Below are positions 1 to 7,314 of a stretch of DNA of 9,555 nt, one piece after another. Position 1 is the stretch's first letter. The number at the start of each line of letters is the position of its first letter. The notes under the pieces were generated by a model. That model made no database searches. It was not told the DNA's origin and was given only the letters and a program-made list of their open reading frames with translations. A program made the translations under genes and the position numbers. Location: contig JABJPQ010000045.1 of assembly GCA_018663815.1 (NCBI GenBank), forward strand, positions 1 through 9,555, in the 5' to 3' direction. The stretch comes from Halobacteriovoraceae bacterium (GTDB taxonomy: Bacteria > Bdellovibrionota > Bacteriovoracia > Bacteriovoracales > Bacteriovoracaceae).

Positions 1-922
1 CAACACTAATATATGATCCGTATAATTTAAATCTCTCACTTAATTTCAATTCAATATTTCCACCACGAACATCATGATTATAAAATTGAGGTGTCACTTC
101 TGCTGTAACTTCACTTAAATCTGACTCAACAGAAACTTCAGCAATTATTGACATGGTATTTTCTGGTTTGCGCATATAAAAACTATTTATATAAAAACTT
201 TTGTATTCAAAGCCGAGTTTAAGCCCTGCCGAAACCCTATTAACTACCTTTGAAGTATCTGGATAATTAACATCATAATGAATAGGAACATTTTTACCTT
301 CAATTTCTGCTGAACTCAAAGGGGCATCACACCACATTGTTTTACATGCAACTGACCTATTTTTTTTATCAACAATTAAGCCTTGATTTAGCTCTGGTAT
401 ATACAAAAAGGAGCCAAAAACTCCAAGCTCAAAACCGGATGCGCTTTTAATATCATAAAAGATTCCAACTAAACCTTCTTGACCCGGCTCAAAGTAATCA
501 AAATTAATTCGATTATTTACTTTACCAAGTCCCCAAATCTCATCAGCGTGTGACCAATCAAGATTAGTTCTTCCGATTGCAAGCCGTGAGTTAACACCTC
601 TATGCTCAATTAAAGCTTCCTTAATTGAATATTGCATAACCTCTTCATTATTAATTTGGCTAGAAATACTGAGCCCTTTATAGTAATTAGCAGAATTATA
701 AGACTGATATTTAACATTCATAAATCCAAAATGTTTATTTCCAGCAACTTCACCAACATCATCAACCAAGTCACTTGCCTGAAAACCAAAGTCTCCAGAT
801 AGATTTGAAAATTTATCTGCCTCATGTTGGTTTAGATCAAAACTAAGTCCATTTAAACTCGCAGTGCTAGCAAAGCTTGCGTTCGAAATGAGAAGTAATG
901 TAGCTCCAATTTTTTTAATCAT
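1..922 (-). CDS. Exported, probably outer-membrane beta-barrel protein (5' part; runs off the left edge)
   Basis: An uninterrupted minus-strand frame of 307 codons starts at the ATG at 922-920 and is still open at base 1, so the C-terminus is missing. Residues 1-18 form a typical Sec signal peptide: MIKK, then a hydrophobic core (IGATLLLI), then NASFA with likely cleavage before STAS. An AAGGA Shine-Dalgarno lies just upstream, with slightly short spacing. The mature part is polar and rich in Ser, Asn, Tyr and Gly. It contains many short stretches alternating hydrophobic and polar residues (for example GLKLGFEYKSFYINSFYMRK), as expected of amphipathic strands in an outer-membrane barrel. Two cysteines at 193 and 198 (CKTMWC) could form a small disulfide-closed loop. 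I do not recognise the family; porin-like or other barrel is inferred from the pattern only. It is divergent from the subtilase gene. Confidence 0.75.
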   Translation of the reverse strand, partial: MIKKIGATLLLISNASFASTASLNGLSFDLNQHEADKFSNLSGDFGFQASDLVDDVGEVAGNKHFGFMNVKYQSYNSANYYKGLSISSQINNEEVMQYSIKEALIEHRGVNSRLAIGRTNLDWSHADEIWGLGKVNNRINFDYFEPGQEGLVGIFYDIKSASGFELGVFGSFLYIPELNQGLIVDKKNRSVACKTMWCDAPLSSAEIEGKNVPIHYDVNYPDTSKVVNRVSAGLKLGFEYKSFYINSFYMRKPENTMSIIAEVSVESDLSEVTAEVTPQFYNHDVRGGNIELKLSERFKLYGSYISV

Positions 923-1047
923 TTTTCCTTTTTAATTTATAGTACTGCCTTCTTATTGTACCTAAACATCTCACTCAAATAAAAACAGGCAATATTAACA
1001 CCCTTAAATTTTAACATTTTCGAGAGCTGATAACGCACAAAGGTGTA

Positions 1048-1065
1048 GTTTTTACCTGTAAAAAC
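1048..1065. promoter_or_regulatory. 18-base palindrome, candidate operator
   Basis: GTTTTTAC-CT-GTAAAAAC has perfect 8-base inverted arms around a 2-base centre. It lies in the divergent intergenic space, 126 bases before the barrel gene start and 135 before the subtilase start. The short spacer suits a dimeric protein-binding site better than an RNA hairpin. No T-run follows it, so it is not a terminator. The binding protein is unknown. Confidence 0.4.
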
Positions 1066-1186
1066 AGTGAACACTATCACTTAACCACCTGATTTCACAT
1101 AACAAATGTTAAGGAAGTAAAAGATTGTAAGACTCTTTTAGTTGCTGATCAGCGCTAGTATTGGGAGAATTTTGGATTGACCACGG

Positions 1187-1193
1187 AAAAGGA
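1187..1193 (+). promoter_or_regulatory. Ribosome binding site that sets the subtilase start
   Basis: AAAAGGA at 1187-1193 stands seven bases before the ATG at 1201 and favours that codon over the in-frame TTG at 1177. Starting at 1201 gives a normal signal peptide (MKRILIIPILFLTTAFA). Starting at 1177 would add a charged MTTEKEKN stretch in front of it. Confidence 0.7.
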
Positions 1194-1200
1194 AAAAAAC

Positions 1201-2517
1201 ATGAAACGAATTCTAATTATCCCCATTTTATTTTTAACGACTGCCTTCGCAGGCTCACCCAAAATTGACAGCACAAGGTTGTTTATCAAGTTGAAATCAG
1301 GTGCTAACATGCCCGAATCTCAATTAATTTTAAAATCAAAGCATCTATTTAAAGAAAATTACATTCTCACCACTACAGACGCACAGTCCTTAGCTCTTGA
1401 ACTAGCCGCCAATAGGGATATTATCAGTACAGAAAACAACTATTATGCTGACGCAAAACAACTTCCAAAAGAAATGCATACAAAAGCAAATGACCCAGTC
1501 ATGAACTTTAATGCTTTTAATGATCCAAAAGCTGGAAGAGTTTGGTCTTTTGCTAGTGCAGCGAAAAACGGTGTCTCAGTAGATAAATCTTATCTCTCTC
1601 CTCTTGGACTTGAGAAAGAAGAAATCATCGTTGCTGTAGTTGATACTGGAGTTGATTATAACCATGAAGATCTCAAAGCGGTCATGTGGCATAACCCAGG
1701 AGAAATCGCTGGGAACAATATTGATGATGACAATAATGGTTATATTGATGATGTTTATGGCATTAATACCATGGATAAGGATGCAAACGGAAATTCAACT
1801 GGAGATCCAATGGCCAGTCATTCCCACGGAACCCATGTTTCTGGAACGATTGCAGCTGCTCAAAACAATAATGTCGGAATTGCAGGTATTGCATCAAATG
1901 TTAAGATTATGGCCATTAGAGCTGTTCCAGATAACGCTGATGAAACAGATGCTGATGTTGTAGAATCATATTTATATGCTGCTAAACACGGAGCAAAGCT
2001 CATTAATTGTTCATTTGGAAAAAGGCTTAATGAAGGTGGAATGATTGTTAATGAAACAATTGATCATATCGGACAAGACTACGGCGTTCTTGTGTTTGCG
2101 GCGGCAGGAAATGACTACGGAAGAAATATTGATTCTGACCTTGTCTACCCAGCATCTTTTCAAAGTGATTACTTACTCGTTGTCGCTTCAACTAAAAAGA
2201 GCGGAGGTCTTTCTTGGTTCTCAAATGTTGGCGTGAAAAATGTTGATCTAGCTGCACCAGGCTCAGACATTTACTCTTCAGTTCCTGGAAACAGATATGC
2301 AAAAATGTCAGGAACATCAATGGCCACTCCAACTTCTGTTGGTGTTGCAGCGGAAGTTCTAAGCAACTTTCCACAGCTTGGACCAAAGCAACTTAAAAAA
2401 GTTTTAATGAATGCGGTAACTCCAATAAAGAAATTTAAAAAGAAAATGGCCGCAGGTGGAAGGATTGATCTTTATAATTCTCTTCAATACACACTAGAAA
2501 ATTATATCAATTTATAA
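1201..2517 (+). CDS. Secreted subtilisin-like serine protease (peptidase family S8)
   Basis: This is a 438-residue endopeptidase precursor, counted from the ATG at 1201. Residues 1-17 are a Sec signal peptide with probable cleavage after AFA. Residues about 20-95 look like an inhibitor-type propeptide, and the catalytic domain runs from about 138 to 430. The full triad is visible: Asp148 in VVDTGVDYNHEDL, His209 in SHGTHVSGT and Ser373 in GTSMATP. The oxyanion-hole Asn304 lies in AAAGND. An Asp/Asn-rich stretch after the Asp motif (NNIDDDNNGYIDDVYG) is typical of calcium-binding insertions in this S8 branch. There is no C-terminal PPC, P-domain or sorting signal, so the enzyme should be released to the periplasm or medium. 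A strong terminator follows, so it appears to be a single-gene transcript. All catalytic residues are present. The substrate is unknown, and a role in degrading external or prey protein is inference. Confidence 0.95.
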   Translation: MKRILIIPILFLTTAFAGSPKIDSTRLFIKLKSGANMPESQLILKSKHLFKENYILTTTDAQSLALELAANRDIISTENNYYADAKQLPKEMHTKANDPVMNFNAFNDPKAGRVWSFASAAKNGVSVDKSYLSPLGLEKEEIIVAVVDTGVDYNHEDLKAVMWHNPGEIAGNNIDDDNNGYIDDVYGINTMDKDANGNSTGDPMASHSHGTHVSGTIAAAQNNNVGIAGIASNVKIMAIRAVPDNADETDADVVESYLYAAKHGAKLINCSFGKRLNEGGMIVNETIDHIGQDYGVLVFAAAGNDYGRNIDSDLVYPASFQSDYLLVVASTKKSGGLSWFSNVGVKNVDLAAPGSDIYSSVPGNRYAKMSGTSMATPTSVGVAAEVLSNFPQLGPKQLKKVLMNAVTPIKKFKKKMAAGGRIDLYNSLQYTLENYINL

Positions 2518-2536
2518 TTATTACATCGACTAAAAG

Positions 2537-2570
2537 CAAAGCCCATTATCATATGGGCTTTGTTGTTTTT
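2537..2570 (+). terminator. Rho-independent terminator after the subtilase gene
   Basis: Perfect 10-base arms CAAAGCCCAT (2537-2546) and ATGGGCTTTG (2553-2562) enclose a 6-base loop and are followed by a T-rich tract (TTGTTTTT, 2563-2570). It begins 20 bases after the subtilase stop. On the opposite strand the T-run is weak (CTTTTAG), so it may terminate the convergent ybeY transcript only poorly. Confidence 0.85.
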
Positions 2571-2610
2571 AAAGTGTATCGCTTCATATCAGCACCTCGA
2601 AGTTCATCAC

Positions 2611-3156
2611 TTACTTATAGGGTGAATCACCTTTTTTAGACATTGAAATATTAGAAACAATTTCTTTTTCATACTCTTCCATGATTTTTTCTTCCACTTC
2701 ATTTTCTTCATGATCAAAACCACAAAGATGCAAAAAGCCATGCACACATAAATGTAAAAATTCTTCGTGAAAAGTTAGGGAAAATTCCTGGGCTTGTTTT
2801 TCACAAACAGAGTGACAAATATAAAGATCACCTAACTCCAACTCAGGGACAAAACGATCAAACTCACCAACTCGTATGTTTTCTTGTAGTGGAAAAGAAA
2901 GAACATCGGTAATTGTGGGCTTTTGTCTATGTTCAGAATTTAACTGCTGAATATAAGCATCATTGCAAACCACAATATTTACATTAATTGAAAATGCTGA
3001 AAGCTTTAAAACATCATCTTTAAAGAAACTAATAGATTTTAAAAGGTGAGATAAAGATCTTTCATACTCATTTAATGTGTTTATATCAAAGGAAAAATTT
3101 TCGTAAAAAAAATTAATATTATTTTTCCCAAATATTACATTTAACTCTTTTTCCAT
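2611..3156 (-). CDS. ybeY: YbeY, endoribonuclease for rRNA maturation
   Basis: This 181-residue protein belongs to the UPF0054/YbeY family, zinc-dependent single-strand endoribonucleases that mature 16S rRNA 3' ends and take part in 70S ribosome quality control in the cytoplasm. The metal-binding signature is intact: His139, His143 and His149 in HGFLHLCGFDH. The family blocks LNSEHR (72-77), TDVLSFP (83-89) and LGDLYIC (108-114) are all present. It is somewhat longer than E. coli YbeY (about 155 residues), partly through a C-terminal tail of about 13 residues (SNISMSKKGDSPYK). The ATG at 3156-3154 has only a weak GTGGGA-like ribosome site. A TATAAT (minus strand, 3172-3167) sits close enough that the transcript leader would be very short. 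No phoH or corC partner gene lies beside it in this window; the divergent neighbour is mazG. Confidence 0.95.
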   Translation of the reverse strand: MEKELNVIFGKNNINFFYENFSFDINTLNEYERSLSHLLKSISFFKDDVLKLSAFSINVNIVVCNDAYIQQLNSEHRQKPTITDVLSFPLQENIRVGEFDRFVPELELGDLYICHSVCEKQAQEFSLTFHEEFLHLCVHGFLHLCGFDHEENEVEEKIMEEYEKEIVSNISMSKKGDSPYK

Positions 3157-3214
3157 AGTCCCACTTATTATATATAGTAGTTATTAACAAATCATTTTTA
3201 ACGCAAGAGTGTTC

Positions 3215-3218
3215 GGAG
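3215..3218 (+). promoter_or_regulatory. Ribosome binding site that sets the mazG start
   Basis: GGAG lies five bases before the ATG at 3224. An in-frame GTG at 3209 lies upstream of this site and has no ribosome site of its own, so the ATG is the better start. The resulting N-terminus (MNYANLEKLIDVIAKLR) matches where MazG proteins normally begin. Confidence 0.7.
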
Positions 3219-3223
3219 ATCAA

Positions 3224-4018
3224 ATGAATTATGCAAACCTTGAAAAGCTAATAGATGTTATTGCAAAACTTAGACATCCAGAAGATGGCTGTCCCTGGGA
3301 CCTTAAGCAAGACCATCAAAGCTTACTAAAGTATCTGATTGAAGAATGTTATGAGTATATTCATACTGTTGAGGAAGGTAATTTTGTAAAAATGGAAGAA
3401 GAATTGGGCGATGTTTTACTGCAAGTTCTCTTACATGCCAAAATTGCCAGCGAATCTAACCACTTTGACCTAGAAAGTGTTGCGAAAGTTCTCACAGACA
3501 AAATGATCCGCCGCCATCCCCATGTCTTTCAAAATAAAGACATTGCAAAAACCGAACAAGAAGTTGTAACGAACTGGAATGCAATCAAAAAAACAGAAAA
3601 TCAAAAAGAATACCATATCAATAAAGAAGACGCATATGCTCCGGCCCTTAAAGCATCCGAAATAATTGGTGCAAAGTCTCAGGCTATCAACTTTGACTGG
3701 GACAATGTAGCTGACGTCCTTAAAAAAGTTGATGAAGAACTAGAGGAAGTGAAAGCGGAACTCAAAACAATGGAGTCTAAGGAAAGAATTAAGGACGAAA
3801 TTGGCGACCTACTATTCTCAGTCACACAACTTGCTAGACATCTCGACATTGATGCTGAAGATGCACTTAAGCAAGCAAATTTGAAATTTATAGCACGTAT
3901 TAATCTTGTGGAAAAAAAAGTTAAATCCGAAAATCTTAGTATGGTCGACCTTCCCACCAAAGAGCTTGAGAAGTACTGGGTTAAGGTAAAAGAGGAGCTA
4001 AAGACTGTATTAAATTAG
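3224..4018 (+). CDS. mazG: MazG, nucleoside triphosphate pyrophosphohydrolase
   Basis: This 264-residue protein has the tandem two-domain MazG layout, close to the length of E. coli MazG. The family hydrolyses (d)NTPs to the monophosphate and pyrophosphate in the cytoplasm, cleaning up aberrant nucleotides and, in E. coli, modulating the starvation response. The N-terminal domain (about 5-102) shows GCPWD (22-26), the metal-binding EECYE (40-44), ELGD (60-63) and RRHPHVF (96-102). The C-terminal domain (about 150-235) repeats the fold with DEELEEV (170-176), DEIGD (191-195) and LARHLD. All acidic metal ligands expected from the motifs are present in both halves. It is divergent from ybeY across 67 bases and followed by the CASCH-protein gene 63 bases downstream on the same strand. 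No mazEF toxin-antitoxin genes are adjacent, so this is the housekeeping form. Confidence 0.95.
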   Translation: MNYANLEKLIDVIAKLRHPEDGCPWDLKQDHQSLLKYLIEECYEYIHTVEEGNFVKMEEELGDVLLQVLLHAKIASESNHFDLESVAKVLTDKMIRRHPHVFQNKDIAKTEQEVVTNWNAIKKTENQKEYHINKEDAYAPALKASEIIGAKSQAINFDWDNVADVLKKVDEELEEVKAELKTMESKERIKDEIGDLLFSVTQLARHLDIDAEDALKQANLKFIARINLVEKKVKSENLSMVDLPTKELEKYWVKVKEELKTVLN

Positions 4019-4081
4019 CTTTTTTAAGCCCTTCGCTTATGATAATTTTATTTAAAACTAAGCATAAACTAGGAAGCTCAC

Positions 4082-5275
4082 ATGGTTAAAATCGCACTTT
4101 TATTAATTTTTTGTACTTCATTGTCAGCTCAGGCCGGCCTAAATGAATGGAACTTAAATGACATTAGTTATCTATACTCCCTACCAAAACTAGCTTCTCA
4201 GACTCCTGAGCACCTCATGACACCTCAAGACAGTGAATCAAATGGAGCGCTACTTCCACTTGAAGTCTATAAGTATGTTCCCAATGTTGTCGCAGGCTCT
4301 GGAAATATTCGAATTTATGAAAAGAACCTAAAGGTTATTGGTGTTCGAGTTGATCCTTGTCCAAGCTTTGATAAAAATAACTGTGGTCCCGCTGAAGTCC
4401 GTATGATTTGGCAACCTGTTGAATATGACAAAGACTTCAATGCTTGGCACGGACGTGACGGAGCCGTTCACTCTTTTTATCATCTCGGAAAAAAAGAAAT
4501 GAACTCCTTACTAAAAGAGCTTTGGAATCTAAAGCTAAAAAATCAAAGTAATGGAATTAATACAAAAAAACTTCCCCTAAATATTCACCCAGCAATGAGT
4601 GACAAAAAATTTGTTAAACAACTAAATAAAACGTTTTTAAAATACTGTGGTAAGAAAAATCTCAAAAAAGTGACCTTTATGTCCCTGTTAGTTGCTACCA
4701 GATGGTGGAGATTTGGAAGTTTGGAGCTACAAAGTGATGGTACATGGATGAGAGTTCAAATTCCTAGAACCGATTTAAAATTTATTGATATTTTTAACAC
4801 TGCTTCAGAGGGAAGACCTGCTAATAATATTCCTGGAAAAGCCATGGATGCTATGTTTAATATCTTTGCTGAAGATTACCCACAAAGAGATATCATCTTT
4901 CCAATTATTAACAATAGTTACCGCCAAAATAACGACTCTGATAAAGAAGTCTTTGCCTCAAAGTTAGATGCAATTTACCGCTTTAGAAATCCCCATAGAA
5001 CAAATCCTGGAACACTAGACTGCGCTAGTTGCCATTTTGCAGACCCAGCGCTTTTTTATGCAACAAGAAGATTTCCTGATTTAGCCCAAATTACATCTGA
5101 AGATAAGTATCTTAATCCAGCCCCCAAATTATTTAATCTTGAAAATACAACCATTGCAAAAAAAGCAACTAGGATTGTGAGAGCTTTTGGATATTTTGGA
5201 GATAAAGCAGCAATTAATCAAAGAACAATTAATGAATCTGCTGCTGTTTCTCATTGGTTAAACAGTCGTAAATAA
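4082..5275 (+). CDS. Exported protein of unknown function with a single CxxCH haem-attachment motif
   Basis: This 397-residue protein has a clear Sec signal peptide (MVKIALLLIFCTSLSAQA, cleavage before GLNEW) and a good AGGA ribosome site 7 bases before the ATG. Near the C-terminus, residues 314-318 read CASCH, the consensus for covalent c-type haem attachment, so a periplasmic monohaem protein is plausible. No methionine follows the motif, so a classical His-Met ligand pair is not available from the C-terminal side; His391 is one alternative axial ligand. Earlier features are a paired-cysteine segment VRVDPCPSFDKNNC (C93, C101), a His-rich stretch (H123, H130, H134) and a lone C189. Cys11 lies in the signal peptide but the preceding Phe does not fit a lipobox. 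I recall similar DPC...C / CxxCH / NESAAV layouts in hypothetical proteins of predatory delta-group bacteria, but I cannot confirm this here. Function is unassigned. It could be co-transcribed with mazG. Confidence 0.85.
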   Translation: MVKIALLLIFCTSLSAQAGLNEWNLNDISYLYSLPKLASQTPEHLMTPQDSESNGALLPLEVYKYVPNVVAGSGNIRIYEKNLKVIGVRVDPCPSFDKNNCGPAEVRMIWQPVEYDKDFNAWHGRDGAVHSFYHLGKKEMNSLLKELWNLKLKNQSNGINTKKLPLNIHPAMSDKKFVKQLNKTFLKYCGKKNLKKVTFMSLLVATRWWRFGSLELQSDGTWMRVQIPRTDLKFIDIFNTASEGRPANNIPGKAMDAMFNIFAEDYPQRDIIFPIINNSYRQNNDSDKEVFASKLDAIYRFRNPHRTNPGTLDCASCHFADPALFYATRRFPDLAQITSEDKYLNPAPKLFNLENTTIAKKATRIVRAFGYFGDKAAINQRTINESAAVSHWLNSRK

Positions 5276-7300
5276 CTACAACAATCCTCCACGTTCCAAT
5301 AGTGCACTTGGATTCGGCTCTTGCCCTCGAAATATTTTGTACAATTCCATCGGGTCTTGCGAACCACCTTTTTCTAAAATATTTTCCTTGAAACTGGTAG
5401 CGACTTCCTTGTTAAAAATACCCTTATCCTTAAAGTAAGCAAAAGCATCTGCATCTAAAACCTCGGCCCATTTATAGCTATAGTAACCAGAAGAGTACCC
5501 TCCCGCAAAAATATGTCCAAACGAGCAAGACATATTGACAGCTGCTTCGATTGGAAACAGATCAAACTTATTCAATTTTTCATTTTCAAATTCTATGACG
5601 TCCTTGATACTAGTAGGATCAATTGTATGCCATTGCATATCTAAGCTAGAAAAGCTCATCTGCCTAATCGTTCCCATTCCTTGTAAAAATTTATTACTTA
5701 ATTTGATTTTTGTAATCAATTCATCCGGGATACTTTCACCCGTTTCATAGTGTTTTGCAAAAAGATCTAAGCATTCTTTTTCCATAACCCAGTTTTCCAT
5801 TATCTGTGATGGAAGCTCCACAAAGTCCCAAAAGACATTTGTACCAGACACAGACTTATACTGAGATTTAGTAAGGATTCCGTGTAGGCCATGACCAAAT
5901 TCATGAAACAAAGTAAGAACTTCATTCAGAGTTAATAAGGAAGGTTTATCTTTTGTTGGCTTAGTAAAGTTACATACATTACAAACAAAAGGTCTTTTAT
6001 TAGCACCAAACTGAAAGCCAGCTGGCCTTAAGGTAGTCATCCACGCACCTGAGCGTTTTTCTTCTCTCGGAAAATAATCACCATAAAAAAGTCCAAGGTA
6101 CTCTCCATTCTCATCTTGAACTTCATAGGTACGAACGTCTCCATGATATTTCGGAATATCTTCGCGAGAAATAAAACTTATACCATAAAGCTTTTTTGCC
6201 ACAGCAAAGATCCCCTCTAAAACATTTTCCAGCTTAAAGTACGGTCTAAGAACTTCATCATCAAAATCGAGTTCTTTTTTCTTAAGTTTTTCAGTGTAAA
6301 AAGGAGCATCATATTTCCTAAAATCCTTATCTCCAGTCAACTCTTCTTTCAACGTACTCAATTTTTGGAAATCTTCTTTAGCTCGAGGCATGGCCTTAGC
6401 AATAATATCATCAATAAAAGATGTAACCGTTTTTGCATCTTTGGCCATTCGATTTTCTAAAACAAAACTGGGGTGATCGGCATAGCCCAATAATTTTGCT
6501 CTTTGGTAGCGAGCTAAAATCGTGTCTAAAATTATTTGTTTATTATCAAACTCTTCGGCCGTAGCTTTGGTAGCATTTGCAAACCAGATCTCTTTTCGAA
6601 GATCCCTATTTTCACAGTACTGCATAAAAGGGTAATAACTTGGAAAATCAAGAGTGAACGCCCATTTTCCATCGTGTCCTTTTTCTTTAGCCGTCTCTCT
6701 AGCTCCTGTGATAACTCCCTCAGGTAACCCTGCCAGGTCCTCTTTCTTTTCTATCACGAGGAGATAATCGTTAGTGGCTTTTCTCGTATTCTCAGAGAAA
6801 TCCAGCGATAGCTTAGCCAGTTTTTGATCTATCTCTCTTAAGTGTTTTTTATCACTTTCACTTAGTAGGGCTCCATTACGAGTAAAACTTTTATAAGTAT
6901 TTTCGAGTACGGTTTTTTGCTCAAGATTTAATTCAAGCTCTTTTTTTATTGCATATACCTGCTTAACTTTTCCAAATAGTTTAGAGTCTAGGCTTATATC
7001 GCTTGAATAGTCCGTTAATTTTTGATTAAACTCTTCAGCAATATCACTTAACTCTTGAGTACAATGAGCGCTGTGAAGGGCATAAAAAACCTCCACAATA
7101 ATATCAAGTTTATCTGCTGCTGTTTCCAACATTAAAATAATCGAATCAAATGAAATTTTCTTTTCTAATTTAATTTTTTCAATATTTTTTTTGGCTTCAT
7201 CAATCGCTTGGATTAATGCAGGTAAAAAATGTTCAACCTTGATTGTATCAAAGTCAATTGCCTCTAAAGGTTTTGTTGATTCTTGTAATAAAGGATTCAT
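5276..7300 (-). CDS. prlC: Oligopeptidase A (peptidase family M3 zinc metallopeptidase)
   Basis: This 674-residue enzyme is nearly the same length as E. coli OpdA/PrlC (680). The family is cytoplasmic and zinc-dependent; it cuts short peptides, including cleaved signal peptides and proteasome-like degradation products. The HExxH motif is His466-Glu467-Phe-Gly-His470. The third zinc ligand is Glu495 in DFVELPSQ, and a GHIFAGGYSSGYYSY block (595-609) holds the His and Tyr residues that stabilise the transition state. The N-terminus (MNPLLQ) and C-terminus (GGSQDPMELYKIFRGQEP) also match OpdA closely. No signal peptide is present. The ATG at 7300-7298 has a GGAG site 5 bases upstream, inside the 14-base gap to the transporter gene, so it is the last gene of the operon. 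Its stop codon abuts the stop of the convergent CASCH gene, leaving no room for an intergenic terminator. PrlC is well supported; Dcp is less likely given the OpdA-like ends. Confidence 0.95.
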   Translation of the reverse strand: MNPLLQESTKPLEAIDFDTIKVEHFLPALIQAIDEAKKNIEKIKLEKKISFDSIILMLETAADKLDIIVEVFYALHSAHCTQELSDIAEEFNQKLTDYSSDISLDSKLFGKVKQVYAIKKELELNLEQKTVLENTYKSFTRNGALLSESDKKHLREIDQKLAKLSLDFSENTRKATNDYLLVIEKKEDLAGLPEGVITGARETAKEKGHDGKWAFTLDFPSYYPFMQYCENRDLRKEIWFANATKATAEEFDNKQIILDTILARYQRAKLLGYADHPSFVLENRMAKDAKTVTSFIDDIIAKAMPRAKEDFQKLSTLKEELTGDKDFRKYDAPFYTEKLKKKELDFDDEVLRPYFKLENVLEGIFAVAKKLYGISFISREDIPKYHGDVRTYEVQDENGEYLGLFYGDYFPREEKRSGAWMTTLRPAGFQFGANKRPFVCNVCNFTKPTKDKPSLLTLNEVLTLFHEFGHGLHGILTKSQYKSVSGTNVFWDFVELPSQIMENWVMEKECLDLFAKHYETGESIPDELITKIKLSNKFLQGMGTIRQMSFSSLDMQWHTIDPTSIKDVIEFENEKLNKFDLFPIEAAVNMSCSFGHIFAGGYSSGYYSYKWAEVLDADAFAYFKDKGIFNKEVATSFKENILEKGGSQDPMELYKIFRGQEPNPSALLERGGLL

Positions 7301-7314
7301 GAGATCTCCAATAA

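Larger units (their letters stand above)
923..1200. promoter_or_regulatory. Divergent intergenic region upstream of the barrel-like gene and the subtilase gene
   Basis: This stretch of 278 bases holds no gene that I can support and must contain the start signals for both flanking genes. It is AT-rich and includes a palindrome at 1048-1065 (listed separately), a neighbouring AGTG-AA-CACT at 1066-1075, and a perfect 10-base palindrome GCTGATCAGC at 1144-1153. On the minus strand, TATAAA near 932-937 is a possible -10 for the gene at 922. I could not find a well-spaced -35/-10 pair for either direction, so no promoter is placed exactly. Confidence 0.5.

Noticed and set aside
1640..2386. Several open frames of 60-107 codons overlapping the subtilase gene in other frames
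   Set aside because: They lie inside a gene with intact catalytic motifs, lack ribosome sites, and have compositions expected of out-of-frame translation.
3679..3960. 93-codon minus-strand frame opposite mazG
   Set aside because: Ser-rich shadow of the Glu/Lys-rich mazG C-terminal domain; no ribosome site and no recognisable domain.
3996..4039. Possible terminator at the end of mazG: AGCTAA (3996-4001) with TTAGCT (4015-4020) then six Ts, and a small TAAGC-CCTTC-GCTTA hairpin at 4025-4039
   Set aside because: The first stem is only six pairs with two G/C and a 13-base loop; the second is five pairs with no T-run. Neither is strong enough to call, so read-through into the CASCH gene remains likely.
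4785..4967. 60-codon plus-strand frame inside the CASCH-protein gene
   Set aside because: Out-of-frame shadow within a well-supported gene, with no start signal of its own.
5535..6727. Plus-strand frames (71 and 63 codons) opposite prlC
   Set aside because: Antisense shadows of a strongly conserved M3 peptidase gene; no ribosome sites.
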